Source: an uncultured Alphaproteobacteria bacterium (GTDB taxonomy: Bacteria; Pseudomonadota; Alphaproteobacteria; RF32; CAG-239). Taken from it: a stretch of 41,474 nt of DNA. This document shows, piece after piece, positions 17,384-24,448 of the stretch. The notes under the pieces were generated by a model that was not told where the DNA came from, ran no database searches, and saw only the letters and a program-made list of their open reading frames with translations. The stretch lies in assembly GCA_947588655.1 (NCBI GenBank), contig CANPYS010000015.1, positions 1-41,474 of the forward strand, given 5' to 3'. Position numbers and translations under genes: made by a program. The stretch's first letter is position 1; each line of letters begins with the position of its first letter.

Positions 17384-17448
17384 ATCATTTTCTCCATATG
17401 GTTAAAAATCAGTGTCACAAAAAAATCGGAACAACTAATACAATCTTT

Positions 17449-17477
17449 AAATTAAGGAAGAAAAGTAAATTTTTCAA
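17449..17477 (-). promoter_or_regulatory. Probable pal promoter
   Basis: On the minus strand TTGAAA is followed after 17 bases by TAATTT, about 60 bp upstream of the pal start. The surrounding region is very AT-rich. Confidence 0.45.
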
Positions 17478-17583
17478 TAAAAAAAACAAAAAAAATAGAA
17501 AAATGTGACTAAAGACTATGTTTTATATCAAAATAGAGCATATCTAAAGGGATATATCCATTTGTTTATGCTTTACATTTAAC

Positions 17584-17610
17584 AAAAAAGAGGGCATAAA
17601 GCCCCCTTTA
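17584..17610 (-). terminator. Terminator of the unknown gene ending at 17617
   Basis: On the minus strand AGGGGGC-TTTAT-GCCCTCT (one G-U pair) runs into six Ts, directly after the stop codon. Confidence 0.7.
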
Positions 17611-17616
17611 ACATTT

Positions 17617-18378
17617 TTAGACAAGCGTGTTGTTTTCAAGCTTATAAATGCCTTCTACGATGCTCCCTTCATGTAAAGGTTGCCCGTCATTTGCGTCAAG
17701 GCAAAGATTAAAGCTTTCGCGATCGGCTCTGATAATAGCCGGAATGCCGCAGTGCATGTCGCAAAAAATCCACCCTTTATTGATTTTGGCCTGCATAAAA
17801 TCGGGGATTCCGATTGGCAAAGCCCAAACAATGTAGGTGCGCCCGTGCAGAAAGTAGCCGCACGATTTTTTCAAAAACCGCACAGAATAAAGCTTGGGCA
17901 AGTCATCAGGAAGGCTAAATATCTGCAAGCCCCGCTCATGACAGATTTGCTCAAACATTTTTTTCACGCACAAAGCGTTGCGATGTTCGCCGTCCGCCAA
18001 AACAAGCTTAATGTGCTTATCGGGCAAAGCCTGATAGATGGCAGTTTCTTTCAAAAGCAAGTCATCATCATAGTCTTCGCTCTTTTGGGGTTTATGCAGG
18101 GCATAAATTGCACCAAAACCGCGTGTTTTGCCCACGCCATAACTTTGGGTGTGCGGTCGCATACTCTGTACAAACAAGCGTTCTTTCCCAAACCGAAAAT
18201 CAGCAAACGCGCCTTTTTTAGAATCGGAATAAACACCAACCAAAAACATAAAGCCGTCCGGAATGCATTTTTCCAAACACAGGGGCGCCCATTTTTGCAC
18301 ATTAAACTGTTCAAAACAGCTCAAAGTAGATGCGCTGGCGCTTGATCGCGAGCCTGTCAACAATTTGTTTTTATCCAT
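17617..18378 (-). CDS. Protein of unknown function downstream of ftsI
   Basis: A 253-residue protein with no signal peptide or clear membrane segment, so probably cytosolic. I recognise no domain. It holds nine or so cysteines scattered through the chain, some in short pairs (LCLEKC near 34-38; FCDMHCGIPA near 203-208). The N terminus is Ser-rich (GSRSSASASTLS). Predicted structure is mixed alpha/beta with many aromatic residues. It lies 90 bp after ftsI on the same strand, where dcw clusters normally continue with murE, so it may ride on the division operon. It has a good terminator. No function is proposed. Confidence 0.7.
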   Translation of the reverse strand: MDKNKLLTGSRSSASASTLSCFEQFNVQKWAPLCLEKCIPDGFMFLVGVYSDSKKGAFADFRFGKERLFVQSMRPHTQSYGVGKTRGFGAIYALHKPQKSEDYDDDLLLKETAIYQALPDKHIKLVLADGEHRNALCVKKMFEQICHERGLQIFSLPDDLPKLYSVRFLKKSCGYFLHGRTYIVWALPIGIPDFMQAKINKGWIFCDMHCGIPAIIRADRESFNLCLDANDGQPLHEGSIVEGIYKLENNTLV

Positions 18379-18468
18379 AATAATTTTTTAAAAAGTAAAA
18401 CATAAAAATGAATATCTGCTTTACTTATAAGCACGGCTAGAGTGGAAGTCAACACCTTATTTTTAGTT

Positions 18469-20220
18469 TTAAGGCTTATAGGCGGTTTTGAGATTAAGCT
18501 TTTGCGCATTAATATCAAAATCAGAAGGCACATTGAGTTGCGGCGCAATTTCTTTGATGATTTTACCGCCTGTTGGGGCGGCATTCCAGCCCGATGTCAC
18601 ATAGCCCCAAGTTTCTTTAGTGCCTTTAGGCTCGTCTAAAATGACCAAAAGCGCATATTGCGGATGTTCTTGTGGAAAAGCGGCAATAAACGATGTCATC
18701 ACTTTTTTCTCAACATATTTACCATTGACAAGTTTGTTGGCAGTGCCTGTTTTGCCAACAACATCATAGCCTTTAACATCGGCCTTTTTAGCAGAACCCT
18801 GAACGACAACTTCCCGCAAAAGTTTGCGCAATTGTTCAGAGGTTTTTTCTGAAATCACGCGCCGCGGAGCGGGCTTTTTAAAGTCTTTGATAACGCTTGG
18901 ATAATAATAAATGCCGCCGTTCATAAGGGCTGAAAAAGCGCTGATTAAATGCAAAGGGGTTACTGAAATGCCGTAGCCGTATGAAACACTTGCCATGGTA
19001 TCATCGCGCCAACGTTTTTCGCTTAAGAACAGAGGGCGACCTTTTTCAGCAATTTCAAAATCTTGCAAAGGTTCGGCAAAGCCCATATTTTGCAAAAATT
19101 TGCGTTGCGCCTCGCGCCCCACGCGAGATACAAGTTGCGCCGAACCGATATTAGAAGAATATATCAAAATTTCGCCAACCGAAAGCCAGCGGTTTTCGCC
19201 TTTAAAGTCGCTGACAGTCAAACCTTGAATTTTGATTGGTTTAGTGGCGTCAAACTTATCATTTACTTTAACTTTTCCGCTTTCAAGCCCAAGTGCGGTA
19301 TTAAAAGTTTTAAAGACCGAGCCGGCTTCATAAACACCTTGTGTGGTAAAATTAAACAGGGAGCGATCGCCGACCGGAATATTCAAATTCGGATTAAAAT
19401 CAGGCAGCGAAACCATTGCAATCAGTTCGCCGTTTTGCACATTCATAACCAAAGCCGCCGCGCCGACTGCTTGAAAAGTTTTCATCGCGGAAAGCAACTC
19501 TTCGCGCACAGTGTCTTGAACGCCCAAATCTAAAGTTAGGGCCAAAGGTTTAGAAGATTCCGAAAGCCTTTTATGCATAGATTTTTCAAGTCCCGCCAAG
19601 CCCAAATTATCAATGTTTGTATAGCCCAAAACGTGCGAAAACAAATTGTTAAGCGGATAAACGCGCTTTTCGCTTTTTTGAAATTCAAGCGCGGGAATGC
19701 CCAAATTATTAACAGCAACCTGTTGAGCCGGCGACAAATTATATTTAATCATGGAAAAAGAAGTTTTTGGGCGCGTTAATTTTGCCAAAAGCTCTTCGTA
19801 ACCAATTTCCGGAAATAAGGCGGAAAGCTCTTGAGCAACGTTTTGCGGATTTTTCACATGCTTAGGGTTAGCATATAAATTAACGGTTGGTAGCGAGGTT
19901 GCCAACACTGCGCCGTTACAATCCACAATATCAGCGCGTGAAATAAGCGCCGCGGCAGGATGAGGCTTGGATTCAACAGCAGAAGTATCGCCCAAAATTT
20001 GTAAACCATTGACCAGACAAATGTCAAACACCCTAAAAATCAGTGCCATAAAAACAAGCGCAAAAGCCACAATAGCAACAAACATTCGTTGTCGGCACAT
20101 CAGCATAGCGCGCATATTCGCGCCTTCTTCAAAAAATATGTTATTTTCAGCCGCCGAGGGCATCAGCGGTTTTTGGGATAAATTATTTTGAGTTTTGCTT
20201 ACGCTTATTTTAAACAACAT
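18469..20220 (-). CDS. ftsI: Division-specific penicillin-binding protein FtsI (PBP3)
   Basis: A 583-residue septal peptidoglycan transpeptidase that works with FtsW. A cytosolic N terminus is followed by one transmembrane segment (about 47-68), a PBP dimerisation/pedestal region and the transpeptidase domain. Catalytic motifs are SVFK with nucleophile Ser301, SSN at 355-357 and KTG at 490-492. It is inhibited by beta-lactams. It is the last recognised dcw gene here, 10 bp after ftsL. The first 35 residues are a long cytosolic extension; Met36 is an alternative start, but the spacing to ftsL favours the longer form. Confidence 0.96.
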   Translation of the reverse strand: MLFKISVSKTQNNLSQKPLMPSAAENNIFFEEGANMRAMLMCRQRMFVAIVAFALVFMALIFRVFDICLVNGLQILGDTSAVESKPHPAAALISRADIVDCNGAVLATSLPTVNLYANPKHVKNPQNVAQELSALFPEIGYEELLAKLTRPKTSFSMIKYNLSPAQQVAVNNLGIPALEFQKSEKRVYPLNNLFSHVLGYTNIDNLGLAGLEKSMHKRLSESSKPLALTLDLGVQDTVREELLSAMKTFQAVGAAALVMNVQNGELIAMVSLPDFNPNLNIPVGDRSLFNFTTQGVYEAGSVFKTFNTALGLESGKVKVNDKFDATKPIKIQGLTVSDFKGENRWLSVGEILIYSSNIGSAQLVSRVGREAQRKFLQNMGFAEPLQDFEIAEKGRPLFLSEKRWRDDTMASVSYGYGISVTPLHLISAFSALMNGGIYYYPSVIKDFKKPAPRRVISEKTSEQLRKLLREVVVQGSAKKADVKGYDVVGKTGTANKLVNGKYVEKKVMTSFIAAFPQEHPQYALLVILDEPKGTKETWGYVTSGWNAAPTGGKIIKEIAPQLNVPSDFDINAQKLNLKTAYKP

Positions 20221-20230
20221 ACCCTCTGCG

Positions 20231-20593
20231 TTACTTTTCTGCTTTCACCAAAACTTCAAAGCGCTTCAAGTTTTGCGGTTGATTTTTATCGGCGCTTTTT
20301 TCGTCTTCATAAGCAAAGGGTAACGCGGAAAGGTTAATAATTTGTTCAGGCCGTGCCTTATTTAAAGAAATATGTTCTTGAGCGAGCTGACGCAGGCGTT
20401 GTGGTGAGTTTAGATGCGACCATTCCGCTTTCAAAACATGAATTGCTTTCACATCGGATTGAATCGTTGAGTTAATGCGCGTGAGTTCGTTTTCAAGCTC
20501 ATGGACGCGATTTTTCAAAATAAACGATCCAAAGCAGACAAAGCAAGTGAGGGTGAACCAAAGCGTGGTAATAGCAGTTTTGGTATTAATCAT
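20231..20593 (-). CDS. ftsL: Cell division protein FtsL
   Basis: A 120-residue bitopic membrane protein. A short N terminus is followed by a transmembrane helix at about 7-26, a leucine-rich coiled coil (about 30-65, with NRVHELENELTRINSTIQSD) and a polar tail. FtsL partners with FtsB and FtsQ in the divisome and helps activate FtsWI. The family is poorly conserved, so the call rests on size, topology and position between rsmH and ftsI. It overlaps rsmH by 8 bp. Its likely coiled-coil partner FtsB is encoded at 35263-35592. Confidence 0.85.
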   Translation of the reverse strand: MINTKTAITTLWFTLTCFVCFGSFILKNRVHELENELTRINSTIQSDVKAIHVLKAEWSHLNSPQRLRQLAQEHISLNKARPEQIINLSALPFAYEDEKSADKNQPQNLKRFEVLVKAEK

Positions 20594-21521
20594 GTTTTCC
20601 TCCGTCTAACTTAATGCCGTAACGCAGTTTAGCCGAGCGTGCGCGCGGATTCGTGGCACATTCGGATTCTGTGGGTGTTATGGCGTGTGAAATTTGTGAA
20701 AAAACAGCGCTTTTTTGAGAAACAACGGGTGGCGCGTAGCGTGAAACACCTTGAGTTTTGCCGCTTTGTTCCTTAAAAAAGTTTTTAACAATCCGATCTT
20801 CTAAAGAGTGGAAATCCACCACAATCAAGCGCCCGCCTTCTTTTAAAATATCAAGCGCGCCGTAGAGCGCTTTTTGAAGCTCTGAAAGCTCGTCGTTTAC
20901 GGCAATCCTTAAGGCCTGAAAAGTGCGCGTTGCCGGATTAATTTGAGATGCTTTTGGCGGCAAAACTTTATAAATGGTTTGTGCGAGTTCTGTTGTCGTT
21001 TCAAAAGGTTTAAGCGCGCGTGCCTCAACAATTTTGCGCGCAATTTGGCGCGATTTTTTTTCTTCGCCGAACTGATAAATCAAATTAGCCAAAGCCTCTT
21101 CGGAATAAGTGTTGACAATATCGCGAGCGCTCAACCCTTTTTGCGACATGCGCATATCCAAAGGACCTTCTTTCATAAAAGAGAATCCGCGTTCAGGTTC
21201 GTCAAGTTGCATAGATGAAACGCCAATATCAAACATAATGCCGTCAACAGGCCTGCCGACAAGCGAGGCAATGCCGCTAAAGCACCCCTGAATAAACTGG
21301 AAACGGTTGGCATATTTTTTATAAAATTCATCGGCGCGTTTTAAAGCGTTTGGATCGCGGTCAAGGGCAATCACTTGGCAATCGGCCGCCTCTAAAACCG
21401 CTTGAGTATAACCGCCGTTCCCGAAAGTCGCGTCAACATAAACCCCACCGTCGCGCGGTGCCAAAGCTTGCAAAACTTCGGCAAGCATCACGGGAATATG
21501 TTTTTCGCGCGGTGCCGTCAT
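20586..21521 (-). CDS. rsmH: 16S rRNA (cytosine-1402-N4)-methyltransferase RsmH
   Basis: A 311-residue SAM-dependent enzyme (formerly MraW) that methylates C1402 of 16S rRNA in the P site. The SAM motif is YVDATFGNGGYTQAVLE; other conserved blocks are GIMFDIGVSSMQLD, RGFSFMKEGPLDMRM and the late VVDFHSLEDRIVKNFF. The start MTAPREKHIPVML is chosen because it gives an ATGA overlap with the mraZ stop and has AAGGAA upstream. A longer in-frame start at 21602 would lie deep inside mraZ and is unlikely. Confidence 0.96.
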   Translation of the reverse strand: MTAPREKHIPVMLAEVLQALAPRDGGVYVDATFGNGGYTQAVLEAADCQVIALDRDPNALKRADEFYKKYANRFQFIQGCFSGIASLVGRPVDGIMFDIGVSSMQLDEPERGFSFMKEGPLDMRMSQKGLSARDIVNTYSEEALANLIYQFGEEKKSRQIARKIVEARALKPFETTTELAQTIYKVLPPKASQINPATRTFQALRIAVNDELSELQKALYGALDILKEGGRLIVVDFHSLEDRIVKNFFKEQSGKTQGVSRYAPPVVSQKSAVFSQISHAITPTESECATNPRARSAKLRYGIKLDGGKHD

Positions 21522-21988
21522 GCCGTTGTTCCTTGAGATGTTGTTAATGTTGGGCGTTTTTGAAGTGCCGCTGTGCGGATTCGGGTCTCTTCCTTTGCCC
21601 AATTTTCAGGATTCCAAATCTGAAATTTGCGTCCTTTGCCCACAAAAACCGCCGAGTCTTTGATTTGCGCATGAGCCAAAAGCTTTTCGCTTAACATAAT
21701 ACGCCCCGTACTGTCAAAGCAATAGCGATGCGCATCGCCAAAAATAAGGTTTGTCAGTTCGTCTTGAGTCTCAGAAAAAAAGTCGGTGGCATTTTCAATG
21801 TCAGCGGCAAGCTTTTCCAGCAAGTCCTCAAGACAGCCCTCAATACAAGGCGATGAAACACTGCGATAACACACAATTTCAGAGCCGGCCTCTTTCGCGA
21901 TCGTGCGGTATTCTGCTGGCAACGAAACGCGGCCTTTTGAATCTACCTTGTTGGTAACGGTATCCATAAACAGAAACGTTTTGCGCAT
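21518..21988 (-). CDS. mraZ: Transcriptional regulator MraZ
   Basis: A 156-residue DNA-binding protein that represses its own division/cell-wall operon. It has two tandem AbrB-like MraZ modules, each with the DSxGR signature (VDSKGRVSLPAEYR near the N terminus and FDSTGRIMLSEKLL in the second half). The start at 21988 has AGGA nine bases upstream. An in-frame ATG at 22114 would add a basic, non-conserved extension across the promoter and is rejected. It leads mraZ-rsmH-ftsL-ftsI, and a repeat array fitting its own operator lies just upstream. Confidence 0.95.
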   Translation of the reverse strand: MRKTFLFMDTVTNKVDSKGRVSLPAEYRTIAKEAGSEIVCYRSVSSPCIEGCLEDLLEKLAADIENATDFFSETQDELTNLIFGDAHRYCFDSTGRIMLSEKLLAHAQIKDSAVFVGKGRKFQIWNPENWAKEETRIRTAALQKRPTLTTSQGTTA

Positions 21989-22014
21989 GAGAGCGAATCC
22001 TTTTAATGTTTTTA

Positions 22015-22055
22015 TGGTTATGGTATAGCATGGTATTTTATGGGATTCAATGGAA
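22015..22055. promoter_or_regulatory. MraZ-type operator: TGG repeats at ten-base spacing
   Basis: On the plus strand TGGTA, TGGTA, TGGGA and TGGAA begin at 22021, 22031, 22041 and 22051, exactly ten bases apart, with another TGG at 22015. E. coli MraZ binds TGGGN repeats at the same period. The array covers the predicted mraZ promoter, as expected for autorepression. Here the TGG strand is opposite to the direction of transcription, which should be compared with known operators. Confidence 0.65.
22022..22050 (-). promoter_or_regulatory. Probable promoter of the mraZ-rsmH-ftsL-ftsI operon
   Basis: On the minus strand TTGAAT is followed after 17 bases by TATACC. The leader to the mraZ ATG would be about 25-30 nt. 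It is fully overlapped by the TGG repeat array. Confidence 0.55.
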
Positions 22056-22105
22056 AAATTAAATAATTTATTAACTGTTCGCTTTTTGTTCTTTGTTTTG
22101 TGGCG

Positions 22106-22144
22106 CAAAAACAAGCCCTTGTTTTAGGAAATACAAGGGCTTTA
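22106..22144 (-). terminator. Terminator of the cysteine-module gene ending at 22191
   Basis: AAGCCCTTGT/ACAAGGGCTT forms a strong stem with a ten-base loop, followed on the minus strand by GTTTTT. It separates the secreted-protein gene from the mraZ promoter. Confidence 0.75.
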
Positions 22145-22190
22145 GATAAAAAGAATATTTTTTTAAAAAAATTTAACTTTGTACACAAAG

Positions 22191-23210
22191 CTAAAAATCA
22201 AGCATCACACGTATCGGTTTTTGAGCAGCCATTCCATCATATCCAATATGTCCAAGACCAGAAATATGAAATGCAAAGAAATGATGCGAGGTATCACCTC
22301 TATAAGTAGAGGTCCAATAATAATTACTTGTGACTGAAAGCAATGAAACTTGAACGCCCTTAGTTTTAAGCACTTCTAAGGAGGCGTCAATTTGTTTACG
22401 AATGATAGGATCCGTTTTTGGCATTACACCTGGAATACTCGTGTAAGGTTCGTTTGTGAGCTGACTCGTATCCGGATTCCAAAGCATCAGAAATTCGCCA
22501 ACAGACGGCAAAAACCATTTTCCTCGCCCCGTTATAGGATTTGAAGGATCAACATTTGGTGGATAAAAATCTTGAACCATCAAAGCGGCAGAATATTTCC
22601 ACAAAATTTGCGTGTTTTCTTTGCCGGCATAGGCTGAACGCTCGTTATTTTTTAACGCGGCTATAATCGCTTCATGAGAAGGATAAGGTGTCAAAGGTAA
22701 GTTTACGCTTTGTGATTTAACAGAAACCTGTGTTTTTTCTTGCCCGAAAGGATTTTCGGGGTTAAAGTTAAAATTCTCATCAAAAGTTAAATGATGCAAA
22801 CTGATGACTTTGCCATGACGCCCTTCATCATAGGTGTAAAATACGATGCCGACAGGGGTTTTAGTGTTGTCATAATCTTGGACATAACCGCAAGTGCCGT
22901 CTGCATAATAAACATCACCAATTTCACAAAGTGCTTTGCATGCGGTGTAGGTTTTATCGCTTGGGCAAAAGGCAAGCTTGCCACACCAATCCGATTTATT
23001 GGATTTTGTGTAACCCATTTTTTGACAATCAGGCTGTGCGCATTTTTTATACGAGAAGTCAAATGGGCAAAGAATATAGCCGTCCTCAGCACAATTAGGA
23101 TCATCATCTTTAGAATAATTTAATTCTTCACAAGTCGGTTGCTTTTCACAATTAAGCGCTACCGCCTGATTTGAAAACAAAATTGCTATTAAAAATAAAA
23201 CATACTTCAT
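22191..23210 (-). CDS. Secreted cysteine-module protein with FISUMP/DUF1566-like C-terminal domain
   Basis: A 339-residue protein with a signal peptide at about 1-19 (ending AVA-LN). Two four-cysteine modules follow: Cys27/40/48/57 and Cys62/76/82/91, each near the pattern C-x2-[LM][GN]Y...C...C-P-x-D...Y-x2-C. The C-terminal part contains GKWFLPSVGEFLMLW, SNYYWTSTYRGD and a final KPIRVMLDF, the W-LP / YWTST / R-V signature of Lcl_C/FISUMP (DUF1566) domains, which adopt C-type-lectin-like folds. Extracellular binding is plausible but the target is unknown. The first 60 residues are nearly the same as those of the divergent gene at 24449, and the upstream DNA is duplicated too. Confidence 0.8.
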   Translation of the reverse strand: MKYVLFLIAILFSNQAVALNCEKQPTCEELNYSKDDDPNCAEDGYILCPFDFSYKKCAQPDCQKMGYTKSNKSDWCGKLAFCPSDKTYTACKALCEIGDVYYADGTCGYVQDYDNTKTPVGIVFYTYDEGRHGKVISLHHLTFDENFNFNPENPFGQEKTQVSVKSQSVNLPLTPYPSHEAIIAALKNNERSAYAGKENTQILWKYSAALMVQDFYPPNVDPSNPITGRGKWFLPSVGEFLMLWNPDTSQLTNEPYTSIPGVMPKTDPIIRKQIDASLEVLKTKGVQVSLLSVTSNYYWTSTYRGDTSHHFFAFHISGLGHIGYDGMAAQKPIRVMLDF

Positions 23211-23242
23211 TTTTTACTCCTTAATTAAAAAGTTCTCCCATC

Positions 23243-23336
23243 CGAATCGTCATCCAGAAACCACCCCAAATGTCATGCTGAACTTGTTTCAGCATCTCTT
23301 TTTATGAGATCCCGAAACGAGTTTGGAAATGACATT
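23243..23336. repeat. P-family palindromic repeat, left of the cassette
   Basis: A CATCCGAATCGTCATCC unit and a GTCATGCTGAAC/CAGCATCTC double hairpin. The same elements, inverted, lie upstream of the divergent gene at 24317-24424, so this copy belongs to the large inverted repeat around 23605-24202. Confidence 0.75.
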
Positions 23337-23369
23337 TTAGAGAGACTTTCCCTCTTTTGTTCTAGCCAA

Positions 23370-23494
23370 AGAAATGTGGAGAGTGGTGCAGATAAAGTCG
23401 TTTCAAAAGCGAGGAAAATTTGAGCGTACATAGAAGTACGTGAATTTTCCGAACTTGAAGAAAGGGCTTTAGATGTGCCGCTATACACATTTCT
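23370..23494. repeat. Variable-stem hairpin element H, copy A
   Basis: A 125-bp element closed by AGAAATGTG/CACATTTCT. Inside, AGTGGTGCA can pair with TGTGCCGCT using G-U wobbles, followed by a central stem GGAAAATT/AATTTTCC and the capping core GTACATAGAAGTAC (23426-23439). Copies at 25657-25815 and 25976-26084 keep the core and flanks but have different central stems. Relative to the matching right arm of the larger inverted repeat, this copy and a few flanking bases are an insertion. Confidence 0.7.
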
Positions 23495-23604
23495 CAAAAA
23501 AAGGTACGTTTAAATGCGCAAATCGTCAAAGAAATTTATATTTGGAAAAACAATGCATTATTTCCTTGACAAATTGCACATTTAAAGGTACGTTTTTTTG
23601 CACA
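23493..23604. repeat. Left arm of a 112-bp inverted repeat
   Basis: The reverse complement matches 24203-24314 at all but four of 112 positions. The arm itself is a bipartite palindrome: AAAGGTACGTTTAAA near its left end and TTTAAAGGTACGTTTTTTT near its right, each beside a TTGAC-type box 17 bases from the TAC core, so it can be read as two divergent promoters with a shared operator. Confidence 0.85.
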
Positions 23605-23647
23605 CGTTTTTAAATTAACCGTTTGTATTTTCAGAACATTTTTATTC

Positions 23648-23676
23648 TTGACAAAGCGCTTTTTTTCATGTATTTT
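23648..23676 (+). promoter_or_regulatory. Probable promoter of the central small gene
   Basis: TTGACA is followed after 17 bases by TATTTT. Transcription would start about 20 bp before the ATG at 23705. It is inside the inverted-repeat-bounded segment but outside the arms. Confidence 0.55.
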
Positions 23677-23704
23677 TGAGCCAAACTCTAATTATTAATA
23701 TATT

Positions 23705-24139
23705 ATGGAAAAGAAGAATCAACTTAAAGTCGGTGTTGACTTTGGCGTTATTTACCGCCGCAAACAAAAAATTGAAATGCACAATTATCTTGATTTTAAA
23801 CATTTGAAAGACATTTGGGGGATTGCCCTTGCCGGCGTAAAAATCAGCCTGAAACAACCTTGCTCGGCGCATTATAAAGCCAAAGCAAAAGCATATCAAA
23901 ATCAAGAAAAACTGCTTTCTTTACAACAATGGCAAACTGTTTACAACAATCTTGAGGCGTTTAATAGCGCTTTAAGGTTTTTGAATCAAAACGGTGTTCT
24001 CGCGCCTATTATTGAAAAGGTTCAGTATTGGTCTGCGGATGAAGATGACGCGCAAACGGCATGGACTTTTCATTTAGAAACGGGGTGTCGCTTTCGCACT
24101 GAAAAAGATTACGCGCGCCTTGTGCGAACAACCCTTTAA
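23705..24139 (+). CDS. Small FISUMP/DUF1566-like protein without signal peptide
   Basis: A 144-residue protein lying between the 112-bp inverted repeats. It has no signal peptide or membrane segment. The second half (about 70-144) has the FISUMP/Lcl_C layout: LSLQQWQTVYNN, an AFNSALRFL helix, YWSADEDDAQTAWTFHLETG and a final ARLVRTTL. It therefore resembles the C-terminal domain of the neighbouring secreted protein while lacking the export signal and cysteine modules. The start has no obvious Shine-Dalgarno sequence; Met25 is an alternative. It has its own promoter and terminator. The function is unknown, and the domain call rests on pattern only. Confidence 0.6.
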   Translation: MEKKNQLKVGVDFGVIYRRKQKIEMHNYLDFKHLKDIWGIALAGVKISLKQPCSAHYKAKAKAYQNQEKLLSLQQWQTVYNNLEAFNSALRFLNQNGVLAPIIEKVQYWSADEDDAQTAWTFHLETGCRFRTEKDYARLVRTTL

Positions 24140-24141
24140 AC

Positions 24142-24171
24142 AAAAGCCCCTGAATATTCAGGGGCTTTTTC
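24142..24171 (+). terminator. Terminator of the central small gene
   Basis: AAAGCCCCTGAA/TTCAGGGGCTTT with a two-base turn is followed by Ts, right after the stop codon. Confidence 0.85.
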
Positions 24172-24202
24172 AATGCAAAATCAACAACTTATCATTAAAA
24201 TA

Positions 24203-24314
24203 TGTGCAAAAAAAGGTACCTTTAAATGTGCAATTTGTCAAGCAAATAATGCATTGTTTTTTCAAATATAAATTTCTTTGACGATTTGCGCATTTAAACG
24301 TACGTTTTTTTGAG
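24203..24314. repeat. Right arm of the 112-bp inverted repeat
   Basis: The inverse of 23493-23604 with four mismatches. It contains AAACGTACGTTT (24295-24306), a perfect 12-bp palindrome that is the most symmetric version of the motif. The 598 bp between the arms hold one gene. Confidence 0.85.
24278..24306 (+). promoter_or_regulatory. Candidate outward promoter for the gene at 24449
   Basis: TTGACG is followed after 17 bases by TACGTT. The mirrored position in the left arm reads TTGACG-N17-TACCTT towards the gene ending at 22191. The putative -10 overlaps the GTAC palindrome, which would suit repression by a dimeric regulator. The -10 match is weak. Confidence 0.4.
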
Positions 24315-24316
24315 AA

Positions 24317-24424
24317 GATTCTCAAAGGTCATCCTGAACTCGTTTCAGGATCTCATAAATAGATGCTGAAACAAGTTCAGCATGACGTTTGGGGTCGTTT
24401 CAGGATGACGATTCGGATGGGAGA
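24317..24424. repeat. P-family palindromic repeat, right of the cassette
   Basis: Contains GTCATCCTGAACTCG...CAGGATCTC and ATGCTGAAACAAG...CAGCATGAC hairpins plus GACGATTCGGATGGGAGAAC. It is the inverted counterpart of 23243-23336 and would form the leader of the downstream transcript. Confidence 0.75.
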
Positions 24425-24448
24425 ACTTTTTTATTTAAGGAGTAAAAA

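Noticed and set aside
17680-18345. 221-codon rightward ORF
   Set aside because: The antisense shadow of the unknown gene 17617-18378. The leftward frame is preferred because it has a terminator and operon position; the rightward frame has neither.
21989-22114. N-terminal extension of MraZ from an upstream ATG
   Set aside because: It would translate the promoter and operator, and the extra residues do not fit the MraZ family; the start at 21988 has a good ribosome site.
22191-24139. Diversity-generating retroelement with a FISUMP-type target
   Set aside because: No reverse transcriptase gene or adenine-biased template repeat is visible in the window, so only the fold resemblance remains.
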